Notes under the pieces: generated by a model
The model's input: the letters and a program-made list of their open reading frames with translations, nothing else
What the model was told of the DNA's origin: nothing
The model's database searches: none
Translations under genes and position numbers: made by a program
DNA from: Panicum virgatum
Lineage: Eukaryota > Streptophyta > Magnoliopsida > Poales > Poaceae
DNA length: 64,000 bases
Direction of reading: 5' to 3'
Assembly: GCF_016808335.1 (NCBI RefSeq)
Contig: NC_053137.1
Coordinates: 49,095,781-49,159,780 of the forward strand
Shown here: positions 35,078 to 46,630 of the stretch, one piece after another
Position numbering within the stretch: position 1 is the first letter of the stretch
How the letters are laid out: every line of letters begins with the position of its first letter

Positions 35078-38000
35078 ATGGCGTCCGAGCAGCAGCCGCA
35101 GCACGCCCCCGCCGTGCCGAGGTGGACGCCGAGCCCGCCGCGGCGGCAGGACCGAGGCCGAGGCGGCGACGCCCACGACGACGACGAGTACGCGGACTCC
35201 GAGCTGGGCGCGTCGTCGTCCATGCGCAGCACCGACGGGTTCCCCTTCGGCAGCGGGCGCTCCTTCGCGCCGCCGCCGTTCCCGCTGCCGCAGCCCTCGC
35301 CGCTGGAGATCAGCGCGGCAGGGAACGGGACGGCCGCCGCCGACGGCCCCGTCGCCCGCGAGAAGTCGCTGCGCCGGACCGACGAAGGCGTGGTGATATC
35401 CTGGGAGGACCTCTGGGTGTCGGCGAGCGGCGGCAAGGGCGGCGGCCGCGTGCCCATCCTCTGCGGCCTCAGCGGGTACGCGCGCCCCGGCGAGGTGCTC
35501 GCCATCATGGGCCCGTCCGGCTGCGGCAAGTCCACCCTTCTAGACGCCCTGGCAGGTACTACTACTACTAGAAACGAACGTGGACGGTGGACCCACGTGA
35601 TTCTTGCGACCCAGCGAGATCATATTCATATCGTTCGGACGCCGATCGAGTCAGATTTCGTGACAAAATGAATCAAGCAAAAGATTTACGTACATGTTTT
35701 ATTTGGACCATGGTTACAGGAAGGCTAGGTTCTAACGTGAGCCAGAAGGGGGAGATCCTGATCAATGGCCGGAGACAGAAGCTAGCCTACGGGACATCGG
35801 TTGGTGTTGCCTTGCCATTCCGGATCGGAGATTAATTTCCTTGGGAGCGGCCGCGGCATGGGCATGGATCTACACCCATGCCGCGGCATGCCGTGAGCGT
35901 GTAGGGACGAAACGCCCACAGTACAGCACAGTACTGACTGACACGCGCAATCGATCGCATGGGATGCAGGCGTACGTGACGCAGGACGACGTGCTGATGA
36001 CGACGCTGACGGTGCGCGAGGCGGTGCACTACTCGGCGCAGCTGCAGCTGCCCGGCGCGATGCCGGCGGCGGCCAAGCGGGAGCGCGCGGAGGAGACGCT
36101 GCGGGAGATGGGGCTGGAGGGCGCGGCGGACACGCGCATCGGCGGGTGGGCGCGCAGGGGCATCAGCGGCGGGCAGCGGCGGCGGGTGAGCATCTGCATG
36201 GAGATCCTCACCCGCCCCGCGCTGCTCTTCCTGGACGAGCCCACCAGCGGCCTCGACAGCGCCGCCTCCTACCACGTCGTCGCCCGCATCGCCCGCCTCG
36301 CGCGCCGCGAGGGCATGACCGTCGTCGCCGCCGTGCACCAGCCCAGCTCCGAGGTCTACGGCCTCTTCGCCAGCCTCTGCCTCCTCGCCTACGGCAGGAC
36401 CGTCTTCTTCGGCCCCGCCGCCGAGACCACCCAGGTACGCCGCTGGCGTTGACTTGTTGCGGCTGCTAGGAGAGATTTGCATGTCATTGGCGTCCAATAA
36501 TGCATGCATGCGTTTTGAAATAAAAACAGTAATGGTTAGTTAGGCCATATAGGAGTATACGCGTGTTTGGACATGCATGCATGTTGTAGCCGACCAGGGC
36601 TGCAGGTGGTCGCTGGATTCACATTTGCAAGTTTATTTGAACTGGAGTAGTAGTACTTAAATTCGGTCCAAACTAGTCTAGTTTGGAAGGAGACCGCTCT
36701 ACAAAATATGAACTGAAACTGCTTAAATTTATGGCGCTGCCTCGCAGAGAGGCACGGGACAGCGACCCAGCTGGTTTTAGAATTTCAGATGCGTGTGAAC
36801 TTGTTGACATTGAGTAGTCAGCTTTTGCTTTTTCTGAAGAAAATTAGAGCTATGTCATTTGCCCAATTATAGTACTCCTAGAACATATCCTAATTGAATT
36901 GATGACATAGGAGCAGTAAACTTCACTTCAGCTGCGCCAATGCGTTTGACTTGGACTTGGGGGTTCCTGCATGTTTCAGCTACACCTCTCTGCCGCTGGC
37001 AGCATCATGTTCACCGATACAATTTTCCTTAAAAAATAATCAGAGAAAAGCACAATGTAATCTAATATTGCAGATGGCTCTGCGTACACAGATAGTGACT
37101 GTTCAAGTCTACGTACAAGTGGTCTATAAAACTTGCATTGGTACTTCTGTATTAGGTGAACAACTGTGCAAGACAAAGTCTGGATAAAAACAAAAGTATT
37201 GGTGTGATTGAAGACGAAACCGGGAGGAATCAGTAGGTCTTCTTTGAATAGCCGCCTCGTTGACATTTTTCCTAGGGAAATTCTTGCTGCCGAATTGACC
37301 ACTAGTCTGTTTCAAGTAGGAAGCGCAAAGAAATTAGGAAGAAAAACACGCGTCTTCGCTAGCAACTGGTATCTGAAATCAGGTATCGAACTTTGAACCG
37401 AGGAAAATGACGTGATCGGCCAGTAGTCAGTAATTGAAGACACTTGTTTTCAAACAGTAAATAACCGCCAGTAGTCAGTATTGTAGTAGTTCAACTCTAT
37501 GGAGCAATTTTATCAAAAAAAAAAAAACTCTATGGAGCAATCATGTTACGTACACGGCCAGCTGTCTTAACTGTTCCTCTTCCATGTGGGCAGGACCCAC
37601 ATGAGAAAGATAGTTTAAGAAGAACAAAGAAGCTTTTATAACTTATTTACTTGAATAAGTTTTTTTTCCGAAAACTAATAACATGTTCGAAGGGCTTCTC
37701 TCGAAAATTTATGCAAATAAATTCTTGTGAAATAAGTTCGTTGAAAAACTTTTAAAAATATTAAGTCATGGAGAAGAAGAAAAAATCTATCAGAAAAAAA
37801 ACGATGATCAGGAGGGATGATCATCACGCGACAGAAAGCCTCCTGGTGCGTGCGCCAATTTTATTGGACCCCCATCAGACAAGACATACATCTACAATTT
37901 CAGACTTGCCCTGCTGTTAACTTTAAATGACTGTTTCTAAAGAAAACTTTAAAAAACTTGGGTACAAACATAGTTCTACACAAGACATTTCGTTTTTTGC

Positions 38001-39570
38001 GCAAGTACTCAACCGGCATTTCGTTTTCTGCAGTTCTTTGCTCTGAGCGGATTCCCCTGTCCATCCCTGATGAACCCTTCTGACCACTTCCTGAGGACAA
38101 TCAACAAAGACTTTGACAAGGTGAGCACATCACACAACTTCAAGAGAGATTTGCATAACCCTGCAAGCTTTTCCTTGATCCAATACTTAACCAGCATCTG
38201 GAAGCTGCTCCTTGCATACTCACGTCCCAATGCATTTTTACACACTCAGGACATCGAAGAAGGCATGAACGGTGAGAAAATGACCACTGCTCAGGCAATC
38301 GACACGCTGGTGAACTCGTACAAATCCTCCGCCTACATGGACAAAGTGACTCGGCAGATCGCCGGCATACGCGAAACTGTAAGTCATACATCACACTCTG
38401 CTAATCTGCTTTCCAGGCAGTGGCATTTTGCGCACTCATTTCCTGCATCATCACAGCCCAAAGTTACAAGTTTGGTGACCTTTTTTTTAAAAAAAAATTG
38501 TTGCAGGGAGGGGCAATGGTGAAGAAGGATTGGCAGCCAAGCTTCCTGACCCAATCCTTGGTGCTCACCAAGAGGTCCTTCGTGAACATGTACAGGGACC
38601 TGGGCTACTACTGGCTGCGCTTCGCCATCTACATCATGCTGTGCCTCTGCGTCGGCACCATTTTCTACGACGTCGGACACAGCTACGGGTCGATTCAGGT
38701 AAGTGAAATTAATCCAACACTGTTCATGTCCGGTCTGTACCTCATGGTGCGTGTACGCTGCTTAATTATCTGTATGAATAATTGAATATTCACTCGATAT
38801 GATATGATCTTCAGGCTCGTGGCTCCATGCTCAACTTCGTGGCCGCTTTCCTCACCTTCATGGCCATCGGAGGCTTCCCGTCGTTCGTGGAGGACATGAA
38901 GGTGTTCGGGCGGGAGAGGCTGAACGGGCACTACGGCGTGGCGTCCTTCACGATCGCCAACACGGTGTCGGCGGCGCCGTACCTGGCGCTCATCTCCGTT
39001 GTCCCGGGCGCCATGGCCTACTACATGGTCGGCCTCCAGAGCAGCTTCGGCCACTTCGCCTACTTCGCCCTGGTGCTCTTCGCCGCGATGATGGTCGTGG
39101 AGGGGCTCATGATGATCGTGGCCAGCACCGTCCCGGACTTCCTCATGGGCATCATCACCGGCGCCGGCATCCAGGGCGTCATGATGCTCAACGGCGGCTT
39201 CTTCCGCCTCCCCAACGACCTGCCCAAGCCCTTCTGGCGCTACCCCATGTACTACATCGCCTTCCACAAGTACGCTAACCAGGGGTTCTACAAGAACGAG
39301 TTCCTGGGGCTCACGTTCCCCAGCAACCAGGTGGCCGCCGGCGGCGCCGCCACCATCTCCGGCAGCGAGATCCTGAGGGACTACTGGCAGGTGCAGATGG
39401 GGTACAGCAAGTGGGTCGACCTCGGCATCCTCTGCGGGATGGTCCTGCTCTACAGGCTGCTCTTCCTGGCCATCGTGAAGCTCGCCGAGAAGGTGAAGCC
39501 CATGATAAAGGGGTTCAGGTTCAGGAACGCCGCCGCGCCGTCCGTGCACGTAGGCTCCGGCAGCCCGTGA
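35078..39570 (+). CDS. ABC transporter G family half-transporter (ABCG11-like)
   Basis: Seven exons, all GT-AG and in phase: 35078-35555, 35720-35799, 35970-36434, 38034-38120, 38250-38378, 38507-38698, 38815-39570; 2,187 nt, 728 aa. The nucleotide-binding domain comes first, as in all ABCG proteins: Walker [10 protein letters not shown] (145-153), signature ISGGQ (251-255), Walker B LLFLDEP (from 271), H-loop His309. The membrane domain follows; its segment [20 protein letters not shown] is characteristic of the ABCG11/12/13 group, which exports cutin monomers and wax lipids at the plasma membrane as homo- or heterodimers. The N-terminal ~100 residues are low-complexity and acidic. No defect seen; intron 3 is 1.6 kb. 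The exact orthologue cannot be set without a tree; a cuticular-lipid role is inference from the group. Confidence 0.93.
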
Positions 39571-39640
39571 TGATCTACGCGGAGGCCGATCCATCAGCAA
39601 CACGCGATGGCTTAATTTGTTGGGGCTGCTAGTGTAGTCG

Positions 39641-39662
39641 GAGCAGCAGCAGCAGCAGCAGT
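39641..39662 (+). repeat. (AGC)n microsatellite in the ABCG 3' UTR
   Basis: About seven AGC units lie roughly 70 bp after the stop codon. Confidence 0.8.
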
Positions 39663-40204
39663 GAGATGCAAAGTATTGTGCAATCTTGTCATCTTCTCAT
39701 TGACAAGGACGAAAAGTAATAAACAGTGACCTCAACTCTAGTATCATTGACTAGAGTTGGGGGCTCTGTTTATTTCCGGCCAGTTGGAGTGGGCTTATGG
39801 GGACCTCATTTATTTCCCGTTTTGTAGCCTTAAAGTATGTAATGTATATATGTTGCTTTAGTAGAGTACTTTGTTTGTTGCGTTTGAGTCTATTTCTTTC
39901 TAATTTTCCATGGCTAACAACCTGGGGCCTCTTTCTTTGGATTTTAAAACACATTTTCAAGGCTTCAGGGGTCTGAAGTTGACGAATTCTTCAGGCAACT
40001 TGAACGTGAACACGGATGAACACAGAGAAGAAAAAAAATCAAAAGGTAACGGGTTAACATGCCAAGTGAAAATATAAAAATTATTCAAATAAAATCACAC
40101 GAAATTTGACCGGGTTACGATGGACACACCTGCATGTATACACATCCTACACCTATCAGCATCCTACCGTAAACGAGCACATTTATCGTGTAGTACTAAT
40201 TAGT
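39663..40204. other. ABCG 3' flank, no gene
   Basis: AT-rich 3' flank with short poly-A-like runs. Nothing coding is supported. Confidence 0.4.
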
Positions 40205-40980
40205 ATAAATACAAGCACTGAGCCAAATTTCACCTCGAATGTAACCAACTTGTTTCTCCTCAATTCGCAACTAGTCGGAGTTCCAACAAAAATACTAGAT
40301 ATGAAGTAAATGGAGCCCATTTCGAAGGGCCTTTGTTTAGGAAAGTGGACACCTTTTTTTTTTGAGAAACAACACGGTACAAACGCAGACACTCACAAAC
40401 ACACCTCCTTGAGACTCGGCCAGCAAATCCTCGAGACTGACGAAGTCACCACTGAAAGCACAAACGCCGTTAAATTCTAGAAAATTCGCTCCCACGGAAA
40501 GTCGAACACAGGACCTTAGGTGCTACTGAGGTTCTTATAACCACCAGTCCACTAGGTTACAGGGCCTTTCGCAAGTGATCACCTAGCTAGTATTTAAAAA
40601 GACATGGTGGGCCTGGCCTGGCATCTGCTGGTGAGCTCGGCAAAATACTGCTGATGGAGCCAGGTTTCTCGATGTGATGACTCGGATGATTTCTATATAT
40701 AGTGTTAATTAAAACGGTATTCATTTAAGAAACCAGCCAGGCAAACCAAATAGGAAAGAAGAGGAGAGAGATGATAATCGAATGATAATTGAAGGGACCA
40801 CATCTAATAGTTATAGATTGTGTCCCTCTCTTGTATAATTAATGTCTACTTCCATTCTAAAATAGGAAAGTGCACTTGGGTTGGGACTTCCCCTCCAGAA
40901 CAACTGAGCAAGTCTCACCATCAAGCTCCAAATCATAAAGGTCGCTAGTGGCTGCATTGTCCGCAGCACTGGCATTTATG
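40205..40980. repeat. Tandem segmental duplication, copy A
   Basis: Matches copy B (41805-42770) in the same order along its length: ATACAAGCACT, CTCAATTCGC, AAATGGAGCCCAT followed by GAAGGGCCTTTGTTTAGGAA, GATGTGATGACTCGGATGAT, then GTCTCACCATCAAGCTCC. Copy A carries a SINE that copy B lacks and lacks the MITE present in copy B. Confidence 0.8.
40354..40572 (-). mobile_element. tRNA-derived SINE
   Basis: A T-run at 40354 is the 3' tail of a minus-strand SINE. The head (right end) reads, on the minus strand, GTAACCTAGTGGACTGGTGG, a Pol III A-box-like segment, followed by a B-box-like GTGTTCGACTTTCC. Flanking 11-bp segments AAGTGGACACC (40343-40353) and AAGTGATCACC (40573-40583) are an aged target duplication. 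The same place in duplicate copy B has no insert. Confidence 0.75.
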
Positions 40981-41804
40981 GGCGGTGCATAATTAGTCGA
41001 TAGATTAACGTAGTTTCAAAATACGAAAATTCGACTTTGAATCATGAGATTTGACTATTAATAGATGTGATGAGATTTTAATTTCTTTAAGGAAGTAGGG
41101 GTTATATTAAAAACTGACACGTTGTTGTGCAGGTACCATGAGAAGCCATAGAGAAACAGTGGTACCATATTATATTTTTAATAAAATAGGATCTTATGTT
41201 GCAATGGTACTTTATGAAAGTAGTGTTAGTGTTAGAAATGACAAATTGCTATTGGGTTCGTACATTTTTTTCTTACAAAAATAGGGTATCAGATTGTGGT
41301 GGGCTAGTTGTATAAAATGTTGAGGTTCTTGTTCTTAAGAATAACATGTCGTGAGATGGAGCATGGACTTATTTTATGGGAAAATGAGGTTCCTTTTGTC
41401 AAGCAGTGAACAAAAATGGCTCCGGATTAATTTCATGAGTATTTTTTAAGTTGAATAAGAGAAGAGTTGGTCTGTGGTTTATTTTGTGAAAAATCGAGGT
41501 TTCTTTCTGAAGTAACCGAAGGCAGACTACGAATTTATTTCAGCAAAATCTGAGGTTTGTTCTACAAAAAACTGATAGGGCCTTCAGATTGCGGGTTGAT
41601 TTGAACTAAGCTTGAGGAGTTTTGTGAAAAAATGTAAATTTTATGGACTATGGGTTGATTTTCAATAAATGCCTTTTTTTTAAAAAAAAACTAGAATTCC
41701 CTCAATCTGGGTCGGCGCCTGTCCGATCCGACTGCCGAAAATGACCCACGATATGGCTGCACTCACCGACCCTCTTTTAGTGCAAGATTCGTATACAGAG
41801 AATC
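40981..41804. other. AT-rich spacer between the two duplicate copies
   Basis: Rich in 'tgaggtt' and 'gggttgattt' words but without a coding region or recognised element. Confidence 0.4.
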
Positions 41805-42770
41805 ATAGATACAAGCACTTGTGCTGAGCCAATTTTCACCTAGAATCTATTCAACTTATCTCTCAATTCGCTACTCGTTGAAATTTTGCTGCTGGTCGAG
41901 AGTTTTCTTACCCCCTGTAAAAACGAGTTTTTTTAACCTGCAAAAAAACGAGTTTTTTTTTCTCTTTGGAAAAGAGAAAGAGTGAGCAGTTCCAACAAAA
42001 TAGTAATTGAAGGGGCTGATATAAAGTAAATGGAGCCCATATTGAAGGGCCTTTGTTTAGGAATGTGACCTTGCTATTTAAAAAGACGTGCTGGACCTGG
42101 CCTGGCTTGGCCGGCTCGGCGAAATATTGCTGTCCTGCTGATGAAATCGGGATTCCCGATGTGATGACTCGGATGATTTATATAGTGTTAATTAGAACGG
42201 TGATGTGTAAGTAACATAGTGATGCGACAGTAAAATTTGTTTTTCATTTAAGAACTAGCGAGTAGGGATGTAAACGGGTCAGATACAGACAGATATTATT
42301 GATATCATATTTGTTTTCATATTTGTGTTCGAATATGGAGTCGGATACGGATAGTGTTAGTTTTTGCTGGATAAGATTGTAATGAATATCGATTTCATAA
42401 AAATGTAATTTTTGAGCATTCGGATACGAATCGGTTACAAATATTGGATACTCGAAATCGGATACGGACGGATAAAAACTCTTTCAGACCGGATCAAATT
42501 CGAATACGGTTGGAAAATATCCGTACTATTTACATCCCTACAAAATAGGAAAGAAAGAGGGGAGAGAGAGGATAGTTATAGATAGTGTCGTCCCTCTCTT
42601 GTACAAATAATGTCTACTCCTTCCATTCTAAAAATAGGAAAGTATATAATATTACCAAGTATGCAAATTATCCGATAATATTTGGGTTGGGACTTTCCCC
42701 TCTAGAACAAGTCTCACCATCAAGCTCCGAATCATCAAGGCCGCTGGCGGCTGTGTTGTCCGCAGCGCCG
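41805..42770. repeat. Tandem segmental duplication, copy B
   Basis: The counterpart of copy A, about 1.6-1.8 kb downstream. It leads directly into the upstream region of the EG45-like gene. It contains the MITE at 42263-42540 and a poly-T-rich stretch near 41925-41970 that copy A lacks. Confidence 0.8.
42263..42540. mobile_element. MITE with TAGGGATGTAAA ends
   Basis: The termini TAGGGATGTAAA and TTTACATCCCTA are inverted repeats enclosing 278 bp with recurring GGATACGGA/GAATACG words. Copy A of the duplication preserves the pre-insertion sequence (CATTTAAGAA ... AAATAGGAAAG), which supports the boundaries. Probably hAT-related by its ends. Confidence 0.75.
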
Positions 42771-43306
42771 GCGGGACGCGCGCACCTCTCGCGGTCCGGC
42801 GGCCGAGAGCAGCCAAACCGGCGGGCGACGCGAGGACTCGCAGGCAGGTCGTGACGCCATGAAGCCACTGCGCCAGCCGCGCCGGTGCAGTGTGGTGACG
42901 ACATGTGTTCTCGTCCGCACGGCTCCATGGCCGAGGAACCATCTAAGTAGCTACTAGTACCCCCAGTCTACCATGCTTTGCTTGGGAGGCAACGAGCCGT
43001 AGCTCCCGAGGAGGATCGTCAAGTGAAGCAGATCTCACTCGCTCTCATAGCGTTACTATCTTTAGCGGATGATGCCCCCACCGGCGGATGCCGATGCCTC
43101 CTCCTCGCTCGAACGTTCGTGGAACCGGCATGCCGCCCGGCATCGTGCGTAGGAAGTAACGAGGTGTGCGGCGCGATGTCGTGGATTCCCGTCGCATGGT
43201 TGGAGCGCAGCGAGACGTGGCCTGCATTTTTACACATATTTTTTCATGCTCGGGCGTGGCTTGCATCGTGTCATCTGGGGGACCTCGCAGCAGGTCGCAG
43301 CTTGCC

Positions 43307-43313
43307 TATAAAA
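43307..43313 (+). promoter_or_regulatory. TATA box of the EG45-like gene
   Basis: TATAAAA lies 111 bp before the start codon, which leaves a 5' UTR of normal length for a plant gene. Confidence 0.6.
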
Positions 43314-43417
43314 TGCGCCGGATCCCAGTTAGGTTCGTCGCGCCCCTCCTAGCTAGGCATCTATCTGCGATCCGGATCCTTGTAGCCTCCTGCTGCCAGG
43401 TCGGGTCGACGGCAATA

Positions 43418-44052
43418 ATGGCGGTGATGCCTAAGAAGGCCGCAGGCTCCGTCGCCCTGGCCATGGCGGTAGGCCTTGCGATGGTGTCCCTGGTCGCGGG
43501 GTCTCCAGGCCTCGCAACTTTCTACACCCCTAGCTACACACGTACGTGCATACAGAGCTTCGTTCGTCTGGTGAACAACAATAATTATTTTCTCGCATTT
43601 CATCCCTGACATGTATAGTCGTCGTCGTGCGTGCAGCGTCGGCGTGCTACGGGTTCGCGGACCAGGGCGTGATGATCGCGGCGGCGAGCGAAGCCTTCTG
43701 GAACGGCGGCGAGGCGTGCGGCCACCTGTACGCGGTCAGGTGCACGGGCGCCACCAACGCGGGCGTGCCGCAACCGTGCACCGGCCGCACCGTCACCGTC
43801 AAGATCGTCGACCTCTGCTCCGCGGGCTGCCGCGGCACCATCGACCTCTCGCAGGAGTCCTTCGCCATCATCGCCGACCCCAACGCCGGCAAGGTCCAGA
43901 TCGAGTACAGCCGGTAAGTCGCAGTAACTATTTACTTGCGTCGTCCTAGATAGTACTAGAGCTCGAGAGTGCATATATACACAAGCTGGTCATGTCGCGA
44001 CGGATTTGATTTTGACGTTGTATGTGGCCTCGTCGTTTGCAGGATGAGCTGA
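43418..44052 (+). CDS. EG45-like / plant natriuretic peptide-like secreted protein
   Basis: Three exons: 43418-43541, 43637-43913 and a 10-nt last exon 44043-44052, with GT-AG borders; 411 nt, 136 aa. Residues 1-28 form a signal peptide (hydrophobic ALAMAVGLAMVSLVAG). The mature protein is one EG45 (expansin domain-1-like, double-psi barrel) domain: ATFYTPSYTPSACYGF, then EACGHLYAVRC, GRTVTVKIVDLC and GTIDLS. It has six cysteines and the HVD-equivalent IVD loop, and no expansin C-terminal domain. Such small apoplastic proteins include natriuretic peptides and barwin-like proteins that affect ion and water balance; the precise role cannot be read here. The last exon only adds the end of RMS and the stop. 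No defect seen. Confidence 0.9.
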
Positions 44053-44331
44053 GTTCGTCCACAGAGAATGAACAACAAGAGCTTGAACTTGAAGCGAATG
44101 TGCGCGATTCCTGTCTACTGTGATCGGTAGCTGCATGCCGTAGGTGTGCGTGTGCGTGTGCGTGAGCGTGTGCGTGTGAGTGTGTCTTGGAAAAGTGAAA
44201 TAAAACCAGTGCTGCACCCTGCTGTTTTGGTTTGGGCCTTAACGAAGCCATATGAAACGCGTGTTCTGTTGCCACACGATCCGGAACAGAGTTTGGCGAG
44301 CTTTAATTTGCATCTCCTACTAATAAACTGG

Positions 44332-44350
44332 GTTGACCAGTCTGGTCAAC
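44332..44350. repeat. Perfect 19-bp inverted repeat
   Basis: GTTGACCAG and CTGGTCAAC arms around a single T, about 280 bp downstream of the EG45-like stop. It could act as a hairpin in a long 3' UTR or read-through transcript; no U-run follows. Confidence 0.6.
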
Positions 44351-44564
44351 GATTTTTTTCATATCTAGGAGGCCCTCCAGCCCAGCAGTTAGATGGCCCG
44401 CTGATAGAGGGCCCGGGGCTCGCTTGATTGGGGCCAGATGATAAACGGGCTCGCTGCCCACGGACAAGAATGTCTGGCTATAAACTCTACAACTTTTTGC
44501 TAAAAAAAGAAAAAACTCTACAACTACAAGTGAGCTATTAGCCGGGGCACTTTACTTTTATTGG

Positions 44565-46619
44565 TGTAGGACCGAGAAATGCGACCAGAGGGGGGGTGAA
44601 TGGGAGCCTTCGAAAATAATCGCGATCAAAAACTTCGGCTCACAATTCTAGAGTGCACCCCAACCCCAGAGTTCTAAGCGATGTGCAGAGTAGCTAAAAG
44701 GGAGCTACACTAACACAAAACAAGCCTAGGAACCAAAGCGATCAAGCGCGGAAGCAATTGCACGAAAGCAGTGCAAGAACCAAGCAAGGTATATATCATC
44801 GGTTGATCCGACGCACACGTTTGAACGACGTCGGTTAAACCGGTGATACAGAGCCTGCAGTAAACAACCAGTGAGCACCGGTTGAACCGACGCTGGGTTT
44901 TGAACCTCGTCGGTTAAACCGGTGATCGAACGTCGGTTAAACCGACAAAATCGCAAACTCACGTCGGTGCAGTTGTCCAGAGGATCAACAAAATGCACCA
45001 AACCAAGCAATGAACACCGGTTGATCCGACGTAGGCAAAACCCTATACGTCGGTCAAACGCCCAAAACTGCAAACCAAATTAGTAACGCCGGTTAAACCG
45101 ACGTCGGGGAGATCAAGGCACCGGTGCAATCACACAAAACCCCAAAAACCCTAACCCGTGACAAAAGCACTCACCGGTTGATCCGACGCTCAGGAACGCC
45201 AGCGTCGGTTCAACCGGCATTAAGGAAAAATCCTGCCCGAGCGCAGAACCTCTGTTTTCCTCTCGGCACGACCAAAAACTCGAAGATTGATCGATCAAAA
45301 CAGGTCGAAAGTTCTCCAAAATTTGCAGGCACACTCACAAAGACCTTGTGAGCCTACTCACAAAAAGAATCGACGATCTACTCCATGGTTTGAGAGGAAT
45401 CGACGAAGAACCGAGGAAGAACGGGGTTTTCAGGAATTTTCCAAAACTGAGTTCTTGAAGGCTCACGATCTAGATGAGTTTTAGCACAAGACTACGATGA
45501 TTCTAGTCGCCAAGAAGAGCCTCAAGAACTACGGCAACAAGTGGTAGACACACCAACACGAAGAAATCAAGAACAAGGATGATTCATGCACACAGAGCTC
45601 AGTAGGACATGGAACGAACCTTGATTTCAAAGCCCCGAGGGCACAAGGAGGGATGGGCCTCCTTTCCCACGAATTCTCCTTACAAGTTCTTCAAGAATCC
45701 ATGCCTAAACCCTAGAGAAGGTGAGGGAGGAGGAAGAACACGGGAGGGAGGAGGAAGAGGGCGCCTGGCTCTTTTTCCTTTCTCCTCTGATTGCCAGGGC
45801 ACGGGGTCCAGGGAGGAGGCCCTGCCTTTTTGTGTCCAGGCAGCCACCACCCACTCCATCTCTCCCATCCTTTCTTCCACTCCAAGTCTCCCTTTAAAAG
45901 ACTAAACTACCCCTAAGTGCTAGACTAAACTAGAAGGCCCTTGGGGGCAAAACCGGAAAAGATACATCGAAGACATCCGACGGCCGCGACGACTCGGAGA
46001 ACCTTGCTTCATCTCGATGCAATCCCCTTGATGTCGCCACGCGTCCTTCTGGAATCTTCCGGGGGTAGTTTTTGGAAAACTGCCGAAACCGAGTTCAGTT
46101 ACGGTTTTGGAGGGAACCGCGAACCCTTCCCGCGCGATGTTTCCGGGCACACCCACCAAGCCCGATGACGCCACGTGTCCGACCTCCCGCCGAAACCTCT
46201 TCGACTTGGCCGACGTCGACGCATCCCGCCGTTGGTTTTTCCCGAGGTACCAACAAACTCCACGCCGTCCCGCCTTGGCGCCAGGAGTGGATCGCCTCGC
46301 GGCCCAGCAGTGGCCCAAGCATCTGGGCCGCCCTTCTCCACCGCACGGTCGTCCGGTTGGGCCTCCAACGCCACTGCAAGGTCTCCCGCCTCCGCATGGT
46401 CGTCGAGCTCCCACCACCGCAACGCCGCCGCATGGTACATTGGCACGCGCCACGCTCTTGTCAAAACCGACTCGCTGCCACCGCGCCATCCGTATACCTG
46501 CACACCACAGACCAAGAAATCGACGCAATCTCCACAGAGTCGCGACTAAACGCCATTAGTCCACTCCACGTGTTGGCAATCACTCATCACACTAAGGAGT
46601 AGGCCTCCACTGCCTCTCA
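44565..46619 (-). repeat. 3' LTR of the sirevirus copy 1
   Basis: Plus-strand text starts TGTAGGACCGAG and ends CTGCCTCTCA. It contains an array of imperfect ~16-bp palindromes (CCGGTT(G/A)A(T/A)CCGACG type) at 44798-45220. Confidence 0.95.
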
Positions 46620-46620
46620 A

Positions 46621-46630
46621 TCTCCCCCTT
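46621..46630 (-). promoter_or_regulatory. Polypurine tract of the sirevirus copy 1
   Basis: Minus-strand AAGGGGGAGA lies directly before the 3' LTR start. It is the plus-strand priming site for reverse transcription. Several similar tracts occur further upstream. Confidence 0.85.

Noticed and set aside
45920..46602. Frames of 112-202 codons repeated at 55389-56509
   Set aside because: They are parts of the two sirevirus LTRs; their duplication reflects LTR identity and not a gene pair.
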